Shown piece by piece: positions 48,771 through 62,158 of a DNA stretch of 64,000 nt. The notes beneath the pieces are model-generated. The model ran no database searches, had not been told where the DNA came from, and worked only from the letters and a program-made list of their open reading frames with translations. Both the position numbers and the translations under genes were made by a program. How positions within the stretch are numbered: position 1 is the stretch's first letter; each line of letters starts with the position of its first letter. The DNA is from Allium sativum (lineage: Eukaryota > Streptophyta > Magnoliopsida > Asparagales > Amaryllidaceae): positions 110,030,625 through 110,094,624 of the forward strand of contig CM060911.1 of NCBI GenBank assembly GCA_030737875.1, written 5' to 3'.

Positions 48771-50900
48771 TTTAGTTGAATGGAACATATTAGAGATTAT
48801 GTTATCCAGTACTTCAGTTACCAACCAATACATTGAGGCACTAGTAGGTTCTAATGACAATGAACTCTGCTAGGCTCTCATAACATAACCACGTCAACGA
48901 GAAATACCAGATAACCCTACATAGTCCAGAATGTCAACATGCACTAGGTTTGAGCAGATCAATTCGAAAATGTCAACTAACTCTATTCCATCCATCTGCC
49001 TCCCTCAAAGATGTAACAAAGTCGCGAATACCAGCAATCCCCTTGCATAAGTTCTCCGCAATAGAATCCGTCTCAAGATTGTCCATAAGACGTTTGTTTG
49101 AAATCATCATGCTCTGGAGATTGTCCTCGATGGCGATCATTTGTTGTATGATACAATCATGTGCCTCTCATACAGTCACCTCAATATGACCCAGTGTCTT
49201 TATCTCTACATCTTGGAGAAAAGCTATCCATTATCAAAGTTATCACTTCCCACCGTGGAATCACCATCGCCAAATGATGAACTACTATGCCAGAGCACCA
49301 CATCTCTCACACCAATACGATAGCTATAGAGCTACCATGTTGAATCCCCTATCGAACGAACCAACATATCATGATCTTCAGGTTGCATCATCATCCACTT
49401 TAAATTGGCCAAAACAAAAATCAACAACAGTAGTCCGTATCAACCACTCCATTGTAATCAACAATGACCACTATGACAATGTACTTAACCAAAATTGGGT
49501 TAATACACATCCAGTGAAAACGTTTGATGTTCCTCACGAAATCCAGCTCGTTATCAACTCCAAACTTCGTCTTCAAATCCAATATCAAGATCCAAGACTG
49601 CTCATCATCCAACTAATCGTCGTGCTTTGGTGCACCTCCATCTTTGAATTGGCTTGTATATTCCAGTTCTCCTTCGTGAATCTATCTCATTGGTTCTAGT
49701 TTATCATCACTAGTGTGCTCAATCAATGTGCACCAGCTTGTGTGTTTGATTGATATACATAAAATCCAGTAGAAGAGGTTTTCCTAGTCATATGTCATCT
49801 TCGGACGACATTCTCAACCAACTAAGAAAAAAACAACCTTTCAACTAATTGTCATAAAAATACCTAAACTAGCATAAAAAATCCACAATAGCATCATTAA
49901 ATAAGTAGAAAGTATCCAAAGTGATTGGTGTGGGCTTGTTGTCATAGTGATCCAAATTTGGTGATAATATCAGAATAACATGGGTGCATAAACAGGCAAA
50001 AGGTGGTATTTCAAACAAAATTAGTTGAAGCATTCTTCAATTTTATTATTTATTAACAACTAGGTGCGAGAATCTTAGAAATCACGTTTTAATATTAGAA
50101 ATAATCAAGAAACATCAATTTTATACTATATGAACAATAACATTTCATTAAGAGACATATCATTCACCTATGCCAAATCAGTCCAAGCCTAAGCCAAAAC
50201 GTGAAATTTTTCATAATGAGTCCAACAAAAGAGACCACATCCAAAATGGACCTTGTATGCAAAAGTTAGGCTAGATATAAGTTTGGAATTTTAATCAAAA
50301 TAAAAGAAATTGTAATAAACCTCATCTACCAATAGAAATTCACCACATCTGTGCCCCCACGCCATCAGCCTTATGCTCCAAGTAGGTTCGAAACCCGTTC
50401 AGCTCTACCATCAAATGATCAAGTGCAGCCTCATACTCCTCATCGGATCACAGCATGAAACCATGATCTTCTCCGCTACTCAAACAAGACTAAGCACCGA
50501 CAGCCTCGAGTCGATCGACGACGTGGATGGTCCAAAAAGGAAATATATTCATCCTAAAAAATCTTCGTCCATAGGTTACTAAATAACCTCCGACCAGCGC
50601 AGGTAACTTTTCCTCCTTCCCTTTTTTGTTTCTTCTCAACTCACGATTAACATACTACTAGAGAAACATAATAAGAAATCTTCATTCAAACTAAGATTTC
50701 GACGATGTCATTGATCTGACCGATGAATAATAACCATGGATGAGTTCATATCAATGATGCAAACGACTTTTATGTTGGGAATTTTGGCTAAAAATGGATA
50801 GATTGAGAGGAGAAATATGAATCATTGAATGTGGAGCTTTCATGATGACTAGGGTTAGGGTTACTTAATCAAATGAAATTATTCTTGAAGTATGTGCCCG
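48771..50900. other. Unassigned interval with a coiled-coil-like minus-strand remnant
   Basis: On the minus strand about 49190-48995 reads IIQQMIAIEDNLQSMMISNK and then RLMDNLETDSIAENLCKGIA, a helical heptad-like stretch flanked by stops. It may be a transposon structural-protein remnant but I do not recognise it. Frames at 49274-49699 (plus) and 50373-50582 (plus) have no family signature. Confidence 0.3.
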
Positions 50901-51457
50901 TATTTATAGTGTACAGTCCAAAGTAGGTTTAGTTGACATGAACTCCAAACGAGATATGCCAAGAGGTTAGTCTAAATGGAAAAAGATTTATGAACGTAGC
51001 AAAATATGTCTAAAGGCCCAATTCCATAGTTTGTGACACCTAACCCTTTTCCAGACATTCAATTCCTCAATTCAAATCAATATACATTTAGAGCTTATGT
51101 GATCAAAAGGTACATTCGATCGCCATGAAACTCGTCTTCATGCATTACCTCAATATTATAATTTCAATTATATAAGTTTTGTCGCAATCCAAGAAGCATT
51201 CGAGAACGATACTTTACCTACATTTTGAGACCATTTTGACCATCGAAAAGTTTGAACTTGAAATATAGCAATCTTTGTACTTTTTCTTTACATAGCAACG
51301 ATCCAAAATTAATGGAGGTGGTTTTAACTCTTGATTCGATCATATGTGAGAAGTCACATTTTGGAATCGTTAATCGATTGATGATCAATATTTAAATAAA
51401 CTATTTAAATATCCAACTTCTAGAAGCGTGATTCATTACATTCTCTTATCCCTAATG
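50901..51457 (-). mobile_element. Gypsy LTR start with polypurine tract and TATA box
   Basis: On the minus strand TTTTCGAGGATGAAAATC is followed by a purine run GGGATAAGAGAA and then an LTR start TGTAATGAATCACGC at 51440. An ACTATAAATA TATA box lies at 50910-50901, 530 bp into the LTR. This is the same architecture as element 1, but sequence identity is limited to the ends. The other LTR end and a primer site were not found. Confidence 0.55.
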
Positions 51458-52135
51458 ATTTTCATCCTCGAAAACTCAAGGATGAAACCATACATCCTAA
51501 TACTCTCAAATAACTAATGACACAAGAAGAATTATTACGCTCTCAAAAACAACCACTGAAATTAATTACTACAAAGGGAATACACTGGGAATTTGGCATG
51601 GATCCTTCATTCCCATCCCTAAATATAGTCATAATCAAATCTGCAATCGAGGTACTTAAGCCAAATTCATAAGTTGTATACTTGTTTTTAAATAAGTGGA
51701 TAATGGGAAGCAAGATAACAAGTCACTAATTAGGACAAGTCGACTAAACATCCTATATTGAGTTTTCTTCCAGTTTTGGTTAATTCACGGAAAATTTCGA
51801 TAGTACCTCCTTTAGAGAGCTCGATCCAGAAAAACAACCCTCTAAAAATGACTCAACCCAAAAGAAGACAAAAATGCTCTAAAATGACCTTGCATATCTA
51901 AGGCATAAAACCTTCAAAAATGCTCCAACAGCATAAGCCATAACTCTACATCTATAGCATACCTTTTTATAAGATTAGCATTTGGATGAGAATAAATGTG
52001 GTGAACTCCAAATAACCAACATTTGTTTCTTTGTACCTGAATATGTACTCAACAAGTAGGATTCAACATTGTAGTATTAATTGTAAGAAAAATTATGTTA
52101 AATAAATGAAATTTATCTAACATATGCATGTTAAG
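51458..52135. other. Unassigned interval
   Basis: Presumably interior sequence of the minus-strand gypsy element whose LTR starts at 51440, but no gag or pol motif could be read. Confidence 0.3.
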
Positions 52136-52139
52136 TCGT

Positions 52140-52900
52140 GTACGAAAGTGTTGGCCTGCCTTTTTGCAAGGCAGTCGCAATCAAGATTTCCGGCTATCGA
52201 AGTGCTCAGGACTTATGCATGGGCTTAGGGATCTCAAATATGCCTGATTGGAACATTGGATTTTCTGGAAACTTGGACTTTGAATGATTGGATTCCATCT
52301 CGCCAATGCCGATTCGAGCAACTACCTCACTACTTCATTTCGGATCGGCTACCTCAGCTCGATCAACTCTGGGTCAGCATAAATTCTGGTTCGACATTTC
52401 CCCAATTCAGCGTAGGGCCTACATTAACTTCACCACAATATGCTCGATTTTACATTTCTTGTTAAACAAATCAAAACTAGATGGGAACATGGCTTGAAAA
52501 CGCGTTCCATTACTTTGACGTGGTCTACCAACTACTCCGCTGCTTCCGGATCGGCCTCCATGTGTCTATGCCGGACCAGATTCGGCCACTACTATAAATA
52601 GCTGGATTTTGGACATTTCGAAAGAGGGGAACTCTTTTTTCTCTAGCATAATCATGCAAGGACATTGCTACTACTAAATTCACCTCCTTCTCTCTGCTTT
52701 CTTACATATAAATTAACTATGCTGTAATCATACAGTATAATAAAAGATAGATTACACTAAGTGGACGTAGGTCTGATTCTTGAACCATTATAAAATCTCA
52801 TGTATATTTTTTATGATTAATCTATGATTTAATATTCTGTGATTGTGTGATTTTCTTTGTGGTTTGGTGTTGCACTTGGAAAAACCAATTTTCACGTCAA
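52140..52900 (+). mobile_element. LTR-like segment with strong TATA box
   Basis: ACTATAAATAGC at 52591-52602 is followed by pyrimidine-rich TCACCTCCTTCTCTCTGC and later by GTGGACGTAGGTCTGATTC (52761-52779), which resembles the R-U5 region of plant retrotransposon LTRs. Precise LTR ends and a primer site are not evident. The overlapping small frames at 52256-52497 are unrecognised. Confidence 0.45.
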
Positions 52901-54436
52901 CGGGAAGTAAATGGGCTATAGTAAAATATAACTACCCTACATACCTGATAATCATGTAAACATAAGCGGTCATGTCAAATACCGACAATCAAGAATGCAT
53001 AAGTAAAATAATAACAATCATAATGAATAACATCCATGTCTAACCCAATATGCATGATACTAATCTACCTAGGGTTTATGCATTGTTTATGACACCAAAT
53101 TCATATATGAGTTGAGAAATGTGGCTGTTGTTCTACTGGGACTAAGGAACATAAATTTAGCCTCTTTTTTCAACGAATCAGATATGACTTGAGTGTTATC
53201 ATACTATTCTCAACTCTTTAGCAACCTTCCTATGAAAACCATTGAAAATTGTCCCTGTATCTAGAACCTCTTGTAATTTTAGGGAACTGGATGACTTATC
53301 CCATTCAACACTAGTTGACTGGTAAACTATTCATCTTTAAATGAATGATCAATCATCCTTCTCCAATGATGCCAGGAACAATCAACACTCTATCATACAT
53401 ACCCGACCACCTTGGTCAAGTCTGCACTACATCATACAAATTTTGGAGTCATAACTAATAATTAATACAAGCAACGTCCATAATAGGATATTCCTCCTAA
53501 ACTGGTACATCTCCAATTCAAACGCGACAACTACACTAAGAGGTTAGGAACTATAACCTTCGTTGCTGGAAAGGTCAAGATAGCTCTTGGAGAAAAGATA
53601 CTAACGTGATATCATCAAGTAATTATACTCATTTCCTAAAAGATAGCGCCTTTAAAACCCTAAAGTGAACTCTATTTCCACTGAATCTGAATCAGGAGTC
53701 GGATACTCCTTCTCATGTGGAAACCTCCATTTCGGTGTCAATACCGCGCCTATTTAAACAAGACAAACATGTGGGTAGTACAACTCCTCATTCTCATAAG
53801 GAATGAACGATTTCAATATATTTTCCAACTTCTCAATCAGACTTCTAATCTGTAGCTCCCTTTGCATCTACTCAAGCTTCAGACTTCCGTAAGCTTTATA
53901 GGAATAATAAATCTTACTCAATGCAACATGACCCAAGCATCTCACTTCTCTCATTTGGAAGTGGTACCCAAAAACTAAATCATTAGTTGGTATTTTTTCT
54001 GATGCCTAAAATACAACATGAACAATGCATTTTTCTTTATTTTCGCTCATAAGAGGACAAATACGACCGAGTAGCACAAGTACAACTCACCTGAATGATA
54101 TCACAGAATACGTTCTAATAGATCAAAAAAAATATTGACTTGTTGATTAGCCCAAATGGCATAATCAACTAATCCATTCTGGTAAATTCCCTTCGGAAAG
54201 TTCGATTGAGGGAACACCATCACGTTCTAGGTTTGATCAGACAAGCCATCCAAGAATAATTATAAGTAGTGATCCTCTCCCAATCTTGGGTATCATATGC
54301 TCTAAATGCATTACTGTTAGTTTAACATTTACGAATAGATCAATATAAAACTTGACTCAAATTACGGACGGAAATGGGATGGTTTCGGGGTATGAACTAG
54401 GTTGATCCTCTTATTTTGGTCCATTTAGACCCACCC
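52901..54436. other. Unassigned interval
   Basis: No gene is supported. A minus-strand stretch near 53760-53670 reads TPKWRFPHEKEYPTPDSDSV, perhaps a fragment of a transposon protein, but no family is recognised. Confidence 0.3.
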
Positions 54437-55273
54437 TATAACGACTTGGATTTTTGATCGATTAATTTTGTATATTTAATACTATATTAAAAGCTACATT
54501 GGTAATATTAATGGATTTTTATATCGAGTTTATCTAATCGAAATACAATTTAATTTCGAATATATCGAATTATCGTAATACGAAACGACAAATAATTGAA
54601 TTCAAAGTCAAAACTGAATCAAAACAATTAAGATGATCAATATAAGTTCTATTTGAATATACACGGTAATAATAAATTATTGTTGATGAATTTGACTATT
54701 CGAAATCAATTTATATTTTAGTCGATTTAATTAAACATATGAAAATAATGGTTTTTCAAACAGTCTTAGAATTCAATGAAATCGGTTCCATCGAATCTAT
54801 AATAGTGTATTGTTATGGGGTTTTAAATTTCGTAGAATTTGGATTTATCATTTGATTATGTGCTTATAAAACGCCTAGGAATAAATAAACCAAAATTTAT
54901 TTAAAACGTTAATTTAATATGGTTATTTCATATATACTTTCAAATTAAATTTCAAAATATGTTCCGTTGAGTTCAAAATGGCGAATTACGTTGAAAACAT
55001 CAGTCGTTACGATTAAATAGGAGTTCATGGGTGAAAATTAGGGATCACGGGATATTTTGAGTTATTATATTATACATATATATTCCAATCAAATCATTTA
55101 TGTAATCCAATCAATTAATTTTCACCAGCCATAAGAATTAATTAACGTAGACCTAAAGTTGAAAAATCGTGCCCCCTACCGAAGTGAAAAAAACATGCAG
55201 AAAATTTAATACGGCACATGCCTAACTCTGAAAACCGATACCTATTCTATGAAAATGACCCTCTTCCTTTCTT

Positions 55274-55281
55274 CTTTATAA
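55274..55281 (+). promoter_or_regulatory. TATA box in the left LTR of element 2
   Basis: CTTTATAA, 837 bp into the LTR, followed by TTCGTGCCATCCCTAGTATT, conserved in the right LTR. Confidence 0.45.
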
Positions 55282-58200
55282 TTCGTGCCATCCCTAGTAT
55301 TCGAAAATAGAAAATAAAACAACAATGACTTCAAAAAATAGGGAATTCGAATTCAAACTTGCATGTCGAACGATGCTAATGCTCATGCACTCGATCGTAG
55401 GGAGCTCAATGGTGAGACTATCGCGAACTAGGGTTGCGATTCGATTGAGTTTGGACGGAATGAGAATGATGGAAGGATGGCGAATTCTTTCTATGATGAT
55501 TTCGTGACAGGTGGTGGTAGAGGGTTCGACAGTTTTATATTGGCGTGCGCGCTTTGGGGATATTGGGGTTGAGCCTCAATGAGCGAAGATTGGGGTTCGT
55601 GAGTGGTCAGGAATGTTGATTATGTGGTTTCGATCTTCAATGGTAAGCTATAAGGTTGAGGCTATTTGGGATGGTGGAGAGGGGCAGTCACCTAATAAGG
55701 TGGTCGCTGAAGTGCGGTCAGAGAGGAGGACGTTAACAGTGGTGAAGCCTTGGTGTTATGGGTTTTTATGGTGGTGACAGTATCAATGATTGTATGGAAG
55801 TTGGAAATACACAGCAGTAGCGTAAAGCAGTTTCTGGTAGGAGTGATTTAAAGATTCTATTTTTAGATGTGAGGCAGTTAGCATAGTGGTTAGATGACTG
55901 GGGAAGATTCGGATTAAGGAAGGGAATTAAGGATAAAGTTAGTTAAGTTAATAAATTATAATGTTTAACTTATATATAAACAAACATGGAAAAAATAACA
56001 CTTTTATACGATAACAGTTTCGACAAAAAACAAAATTTATTGGATTCTTAATGGCTTAAGCTTGTGATGGAATCGGGTTTGGAAACTATTGGAATTAGCA
56101 AGGATTTTAAATTAATTGAACGTGATTCTATTTAATTTAAGACTAGAGCAGATTGCAATAAACATCAAGGTGAGTAAACTCACTCTCTGGTTCGTTTATA
56201 ACTTATTATAAACAAAATTTTATATGTTGGTTGTTGGTTGTTTGGATACATTGTTAAATTGCTGATAAATTGTGGATATTATATATATAAGTTATATTTA
56301 GGCTCAGTAGTTGGATTTTCTCATAGTAACATTAGCGGATGACCCTATGCGCCCCACAATATATATAGTGGATGAACTTGTATACCGCGATATCCTGCTT
56401 TGAAGCAGGATTGGTATTATATATGTTGTCTAACATCTGTGGATGCAGGGAAAACAGGTTAGAGGGATCCAACTAGATTCCTCAACAATTTTATTTTTTG
56501 TATTCATATACAGTATTATATGATGTGATAAATAATCTATGATTGATTATTGGGAGTTTTGAATGTTTGAATAATACTGAGCCTAAAATAATTGGTATTT
56601 AAATACCATAAAAATATATTCGAATGAATGTAGAAGAAATTAGGTTTTGAAAAGGAAAAATCTATTTCTTCGAAATTGAATCCGAATGTTTGAATGGGCT
56701 AGGAAATATTAACTTGTTTTAATAATAAAGCAAGTAGTTTGTTTATAAATGAAGTGAAATAAATTATCATTAGGTAATTTAGGAAATGTGAATTCAAGTA
56801 TGAATTTAAACACGATTTATAATTGGGAATCATTTCAAAAGGAAATGACAGATTTTATTCTAGAATTCGGAATATAAACTGAATTGAGATAAATCCAAGG
56901 AGTTTATAATTGGTATTCGATTATATCAAATTTTATAAAATAATTTATGTTCTAGAAAATTGGAATTTAATACAGAAATTGAGTTGTGAATAAATTATTA
57001 CTGAGATATGAATTTTGCATGAAATAATCAACAATTTTGGGATAATCGAAATGTTTAAGTTAAATTTCTGGTTTAATTTATATTAAAATATGGAAGATTG
57101 AAGTAGAAATTTATATAGTAAACGAAGTTTAAACATTTATATTTATATTTAATTAAAACGAACTCACCTAGGCACGGTAGTTCGTAATTTGATTTCAAAC
57201 TTCAATTGAGTATATAGAACTCAATATAAGCCAAAATTCTTTGAAACAAGAATCGCTCAGACCTATTGAGTAATAAATTTCCAATGGAAGAGAAAAATCT
57301 AGATTTCGCATTATAGGTTTTGAGTTACGTCAAAATCAGATTTCCATAAAAACAGCGGTATAATTATTTATAAAACATAATTGTTTATTAAATAAAATAG
57401 AAGGATCTAGAATGAATAAAATTTGGATTTACATTAGAAAAATTCAGACTTGAGTTATAAAATAAATATGAACTCAAGTGGAGTAAATGAATTGATTTTT
57501 GGAACAAAAATCAGATTTTTAATTATTGAACGGAATCGACTAATTAGAATCAAATTAGTTAAAGGAGTTTTTGGATCAAACTTAACCTTAGTTAAGTAAA
57601 TTAGATTTGTGAATTTAAAAATTGAAATAGAATATGAAATTCGAGCTAGACACGGAATTCGATTAGTTATAAGCAAAGTGAAAATATATATTTGAACATG
57701 ATATGTTCAAATAAAAGGAGTTTGGCAAAGAGATAATTAGAGAATAAATTAGCAAATGGAGTTAAAAACAATTGGATTGAGTTGGAACAAATTGGAAATG
57801 GTTGAATATGTGTTAAACAGGTATGGAATGGAGTAATGGATGGAATATAAATTGAATGCTCGATAAAAGAGGTACGTATTTAACTGAATATGAGTTTTTA
57901 TGAGTCTATTTGGCAAGCCATTTGGCATTTTGATTTTCTTTTTGAATGGAAAGGGCCTAGAGAGGCGAATTGTAGTTGCATTGACTGAGTCATACAAAAG
58001 AGACGCTGGCGAAATTTTCTGGAAATTTAAGGAGAAAAATTTAAGAAAAATTAATAACTAGAAATCAATTTACTGATTATATAGGAAATTTGATAAGGAA
58101 ATAAACTTATAATACAATTTTATAAGTAAGAGGGAAACGATTAAGATTTAATACGAGTTTAAAATATAATTAGTTAAATGTAGTATTTTGGGTTGTTGTA

Positions 58201-59614
58201 ACGATGTTTTATGCAACATTCGTTTTAACCCAAGTAAATATGTTTTGGAAACATTTTCCAAATAAAATGAGGAATATTTTATAAGTATAAAACCGAATGA
58301 GTTCGTCAAAGGGGCAAGTAATGTTTTCCAACTAAATAAAAGATATTTTATAAGTATAGGAAATAAAAGAATGTGAAATGTGGAAATATTTTCCAAGTAT
58401 CGTGAAAGGCCAAAACGGTTTTGAAAATTATATCGATAAAGATATTGGAGATGATTTGGTAAATAATTTAACTAATGAAATATTAATTGAAACTACTCTG
58501 TATTGGCATAAGCATTGCGAATCAGATTATTTGAAGATTATTGAAGACAGACTAAAATTCTAGGTTTGTTCTGTTAATGCTAGGTAGAAATTGCGTAAGA
58601 TAGATTGATAGAATTGTGCCTTCGGTTTGCCCAGTCCCAAAACAACTTGTATGGATGAATGTCTAACAGAGTATTTCCAAATGATCACGTGTGTTGATTT
58701 TTACAAATATACCAAGTTTGGTGGCGAAGAAGGAAACTCCTTTTAGCTTAACACCCAGAATATATTTGTGGACGTCAATTAGTGATTTGTCGGATCTGAC
58801 GATGTGACATTCAAAGTTAATGTGATGTTCTAAAAGGTAATCATGACCTCTAGCCTCATTAAATGAGAAATGACAAAAATTGGGCAGGTAGCATGCCTAT
58901 GTGGGTCATACCCATTAGGATGTATTATCGCCTGGTCTAGAGAAAATTCAAATGCTTCTTATTGTATCATGTTGTATGCTTTCAGTAACAATTGCTAATC
59001 ACAACCGTTGGTGATATACATTCGGTACACTCAAGTTGAATGAGTGATCGGTCATGTGTGGCCGGGTCACAAGAAGTTCTTGTTGAACCCAGTGTATTTC
59101 TCACTAGAGATACACTATCGGAAGGTGGTCCCATACCTTGTCATAGTTGGAAATCCATTATCCAATAAGTGCCATGTTGTTTTTAATTATATACTATGTA
59201 TATGGATCGTGAGATGCAAACATTCCACTGGATAGCTATTTATTTGATTAAGACACTATTATAATATTAGAATAGTTTTTGATACAAAGATTATTTTGGG
59301 TTATCGTAAGGTAAAAACCATCGATGTTTATGTGTGGATCGGTCTTACGATTATCTTTTCTTTTGAAAAGATTTTTAAAAGTTAAATAAAACGGTTGGAG
59401 TTTAATCATGCCAGTCCTATGACTAACCCAGAGTTTATTTTGTTTTGTTTTACCCTAAACTCTTGAGTGCCCAAACTTGTACGGGGAGTCAAGTAGTTCA
59501 AATATTTACAGATACCATTGGAAGAGCATAGAGCAAGAGGCTTCAGCGTTAGTTATCTAGTGTTATTTTCCGATGTGGTAGATATGTGATATACTCCTCT
59601 GATGATGTATGTAA

Positions 59615-60199
59615 GTACACATCTGTGCAGTTAAAGCGCTAAGCGGATCCAATGCGGCAAAGGTGCAAAAAGTTGTAGCGAGAATAAAGCGAGGAAATAG
59701 CGGGATACAACGGATGAGCCTAAAATAGCATATAAAACTCATATTTTATGCTTTTCCAAACATGTAATGATAAATAAATGGAAAATTAACATTCAACTTA
59801 ATTATAATTAGTACGTTCTTAATTTTAAATAAAAGCATATGCAAATATATGTAAATAAATGCAAACTTTTACTTAGCATGGTAAAATTTAATAGAATATT
59901 ATAGTATTTTCTATTCTGAGAAATATATGTTAAAGAATTATATTAAGAAAACTAATTTTACAAATTTATGATGCATAAATGTCACTTTCAAATTCATTTA
60001 TTTTACAGAAGATATAACCGAAATTGCGGAATATAGCTGAAATAATAGGATATATCTGGAATGTCGGAATGTAGCGGGGCATAAAGTAGAGAGGCTATTT
60101 CAGAGGCTATTCGAAAATAGCGTAGCGGTAGAAATCAGCTACACGATATAGCAGGGATATGGTGGGGAATAATTGGGCATAAACTGCATAGGTACATAT
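59615..60199. mobile_element. hAT-type MITE nested in the left LTR of element 2 (569 bp)
   Basis: The element spans 59623-60191 with ends CTGTGCAGTTAAAGCGC and complement CTATGCAGTTTATGCCC, flanked by GTACACAT and GTACATAT (7 of 8 identical). The start GTTAAAGCGCTAAGCGG relates it to the MITEs at 28137 and 35353. Repeated ATAGCGGGATA-type words fill its ends. Confidence 0.75.
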
Positions 60200-60396
60200 A
60201 TAGTTTTGTATTCCAAAAGTTGTTATATATATTATTATTTTTTTCCGTTGCGATGTGAGATTCTGTGTTGTTATTTCTTATCTTCTTCTATCTTTTTCTT
60301 CTTTACCCATAATGATTCGTATTTTTATGCTATTTGGGTTGGACATGTGGTGTATTTATTCAACTCAAATTGTACTCGAATTTGGGCCATTACATT

Positions 60397-60408
60397 TGGT
60401 ATCAAATC
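60397..60408 (+). other. Decayed primer binding site of element 2
   Basis: TGGTATCAAATC, two mismatches from the tRNA-iMet site TGGTATCAGAGC, two bases after the LTR end. Confidence 0.75.
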
Positions 60409-60484
60409 TTATGTTGAGCGAATATTTAGGCTTTGATGGGGTTTACTCATTAGAGATAGAGTTAGTAGTACTCTAGAATTAGTC

Positions 60485-60519
<35 letters not shown>

Positions 60520-62124
60520 ACAGCGTATTCGTTAATTGGTATAAAAGTTATTTTATATTGTTTTGGCTTGTCTGTTGAGTGGTTTATGAATTCTTGTTGA
60601 ATCATGAGACGCCACAACGCCCATAGGAATTTTTAAACACTTAAACAGAGGAATTCGACATAATATTGTTTTTAAGTGGGTAGCTGAAATAATTTTACCC
60701 AAAACTATATTTTGATATAAAGGGAATAATTCTTTGAAGTTATTATAATATATGGATGTGTTGGTTGTTATTATAATCAAATGAGATTATAAAATTTGGA
60801 ATGGTTACATATAACCAAATATAACATGTATATGAATAATATATATAAATGGCATGAACCAAAGTTGGATTCAACACAGAATTTGGAATTTTAAATTTTG
60901 GGAGGGTGCAAAAATATTTTTTGAAGTATATTAAAGTAATATAGCATTACTTTGGAAGGATTTGAATGAAAACCATTTTAAAATGGATTTTGAAAGTGAT
61001 AAAGCACTGAACTCAGTTCAGTCGCTGGAAAATAATTTTGATGATGGTCGCAACATCATTGGTGTTCATTTTCAAGTTTCTAAGTGACGGATTGCTACCA
61101 TGGTAAAAATTTCTAACGGAAATTTATTTCAGAAAGCAAAGTGTTATGGAGAATTCAAATGTTTTGAATTTGAGATGGTTATAAATATATGTATATATTT
61201 ATGTGATTCTAATAGGTTTGAAATCAAAACTAGAGAATTTGAATTCTGGGATTTAAAATTTAACTTAAGTAAGTTAAATAGATTGAAATAGATAAATTGG
61301 TTTGGAATCAATTTAAAATGTAGCCAGAGGTATAAATGGCTATTTTATTAACCGAATAATGCCAAATGTGAATAAAAAATTTATCTTTTGTCATAAACGA
61401 AGTAAATAAATTGATTAGAATCAATTTTAGTGAATATGAAATAAATGAGAATAAATTGGTTGTAAATCATTTGAATTGAATGAATGTGAGTATATATAGT
61501 GTGTATTATGAATGAAATGACTCATAAACTAAATGATGGAATCTGTATTAGCATGTACAATATACATGATATGGCTTATATGGAAATGAATCCACGTATT
61601 TAATCATTTGAATGAATAAAAGTTATTGAAACTTCATATTTATGAGACTTATGATTTAAACTAAGTACATGGACATGGTGCTACCTGGCTTAGTTTTGGG
61701 TGTGTGGATTGCATACTTGCTAAGAAAATGCGCTTAATAATGCTTATAGAAGGTACGCCTATGCAAAAATACCAAAATAGGTTATATAAACTGTTTCCCG
61801 ACCGTGTGGTCGATGTGTAATTTTTTATCTCTTTGGTATATTGCAAAAGCTCCTCCGTACAAGGGAGATTCTACCAAAAAAAATCCAAAATTTAGGGAGT
61901 TAGAAAAAATTTCAAAAGTTTGGAAATTTTTGTAAGCTTAAAAAGATGATTTTCAAATTGGGTTCAATTTGAAAGATGTTGGAATAGGAATGGAAAATTG
62001 ATTGTTCTCATGAAAACTTAAAGTTTGTATGGAACTAAAGTGTACAAATATGAAATGTCAAGTTATGGCTGAGAGAGTTTTTGAAATGATAATGGGTTTG
62101 TGGCATTTTTTTCTACCTTAGTAA

Positions 62125-62158
62125 TTTCGGGGATGAAATTCTTTTGAGGGAGGAAGAA
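62125..62158 (+). other. Polypurine tract of element 2
   Basis: TTTCGGGGATGAAATTC followed by the purine run GAGGGAGGAAGAA (62146-62158), directly before the right LTR. Confidence 0.75.

Larger units (their letters stand above)
54437..60394 (+). repeat. Left LTR of element 2
   Basis: 5958 bp including a nested 569-bp MITE, so about 5.4 kb originally. 54437-56240 aligns with 62159-64000. It ends GGGCCATTACA next to the primer site. The frames at 55325-55507, 58378-58563 and 59044-59235 have no recognised domain. Confidence 0.8.
60395..62158 (+). other. Non-coding interior of element 2
   Basis: Aligns with the complement of the element 1 interior in order: GAGATAGAGTTAGTAGTAC, TTTTACCCAAAACTATATTT, GCTGGAAAATAATTTTGATG, GGTGTTCATTTTCAAG and CTAAGTGACGGATTGCTACC. 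A GT microsatellite was added at 60487-60517. No protein motif is visible. Confidence 0.72.

Noticed and set aside
49274..49699. A 141-codon plus-strand ORF.
   Set aside because: No recognised motif, composition like the AT-rich background, and overlapping frames on the other strand are similarly long.
50385..50400. GGTTCGAAACCCG resembling a tRNA T-loop.
   Set aside because: No matching D arm, anticodon arm or acceptor stem can be built around it.
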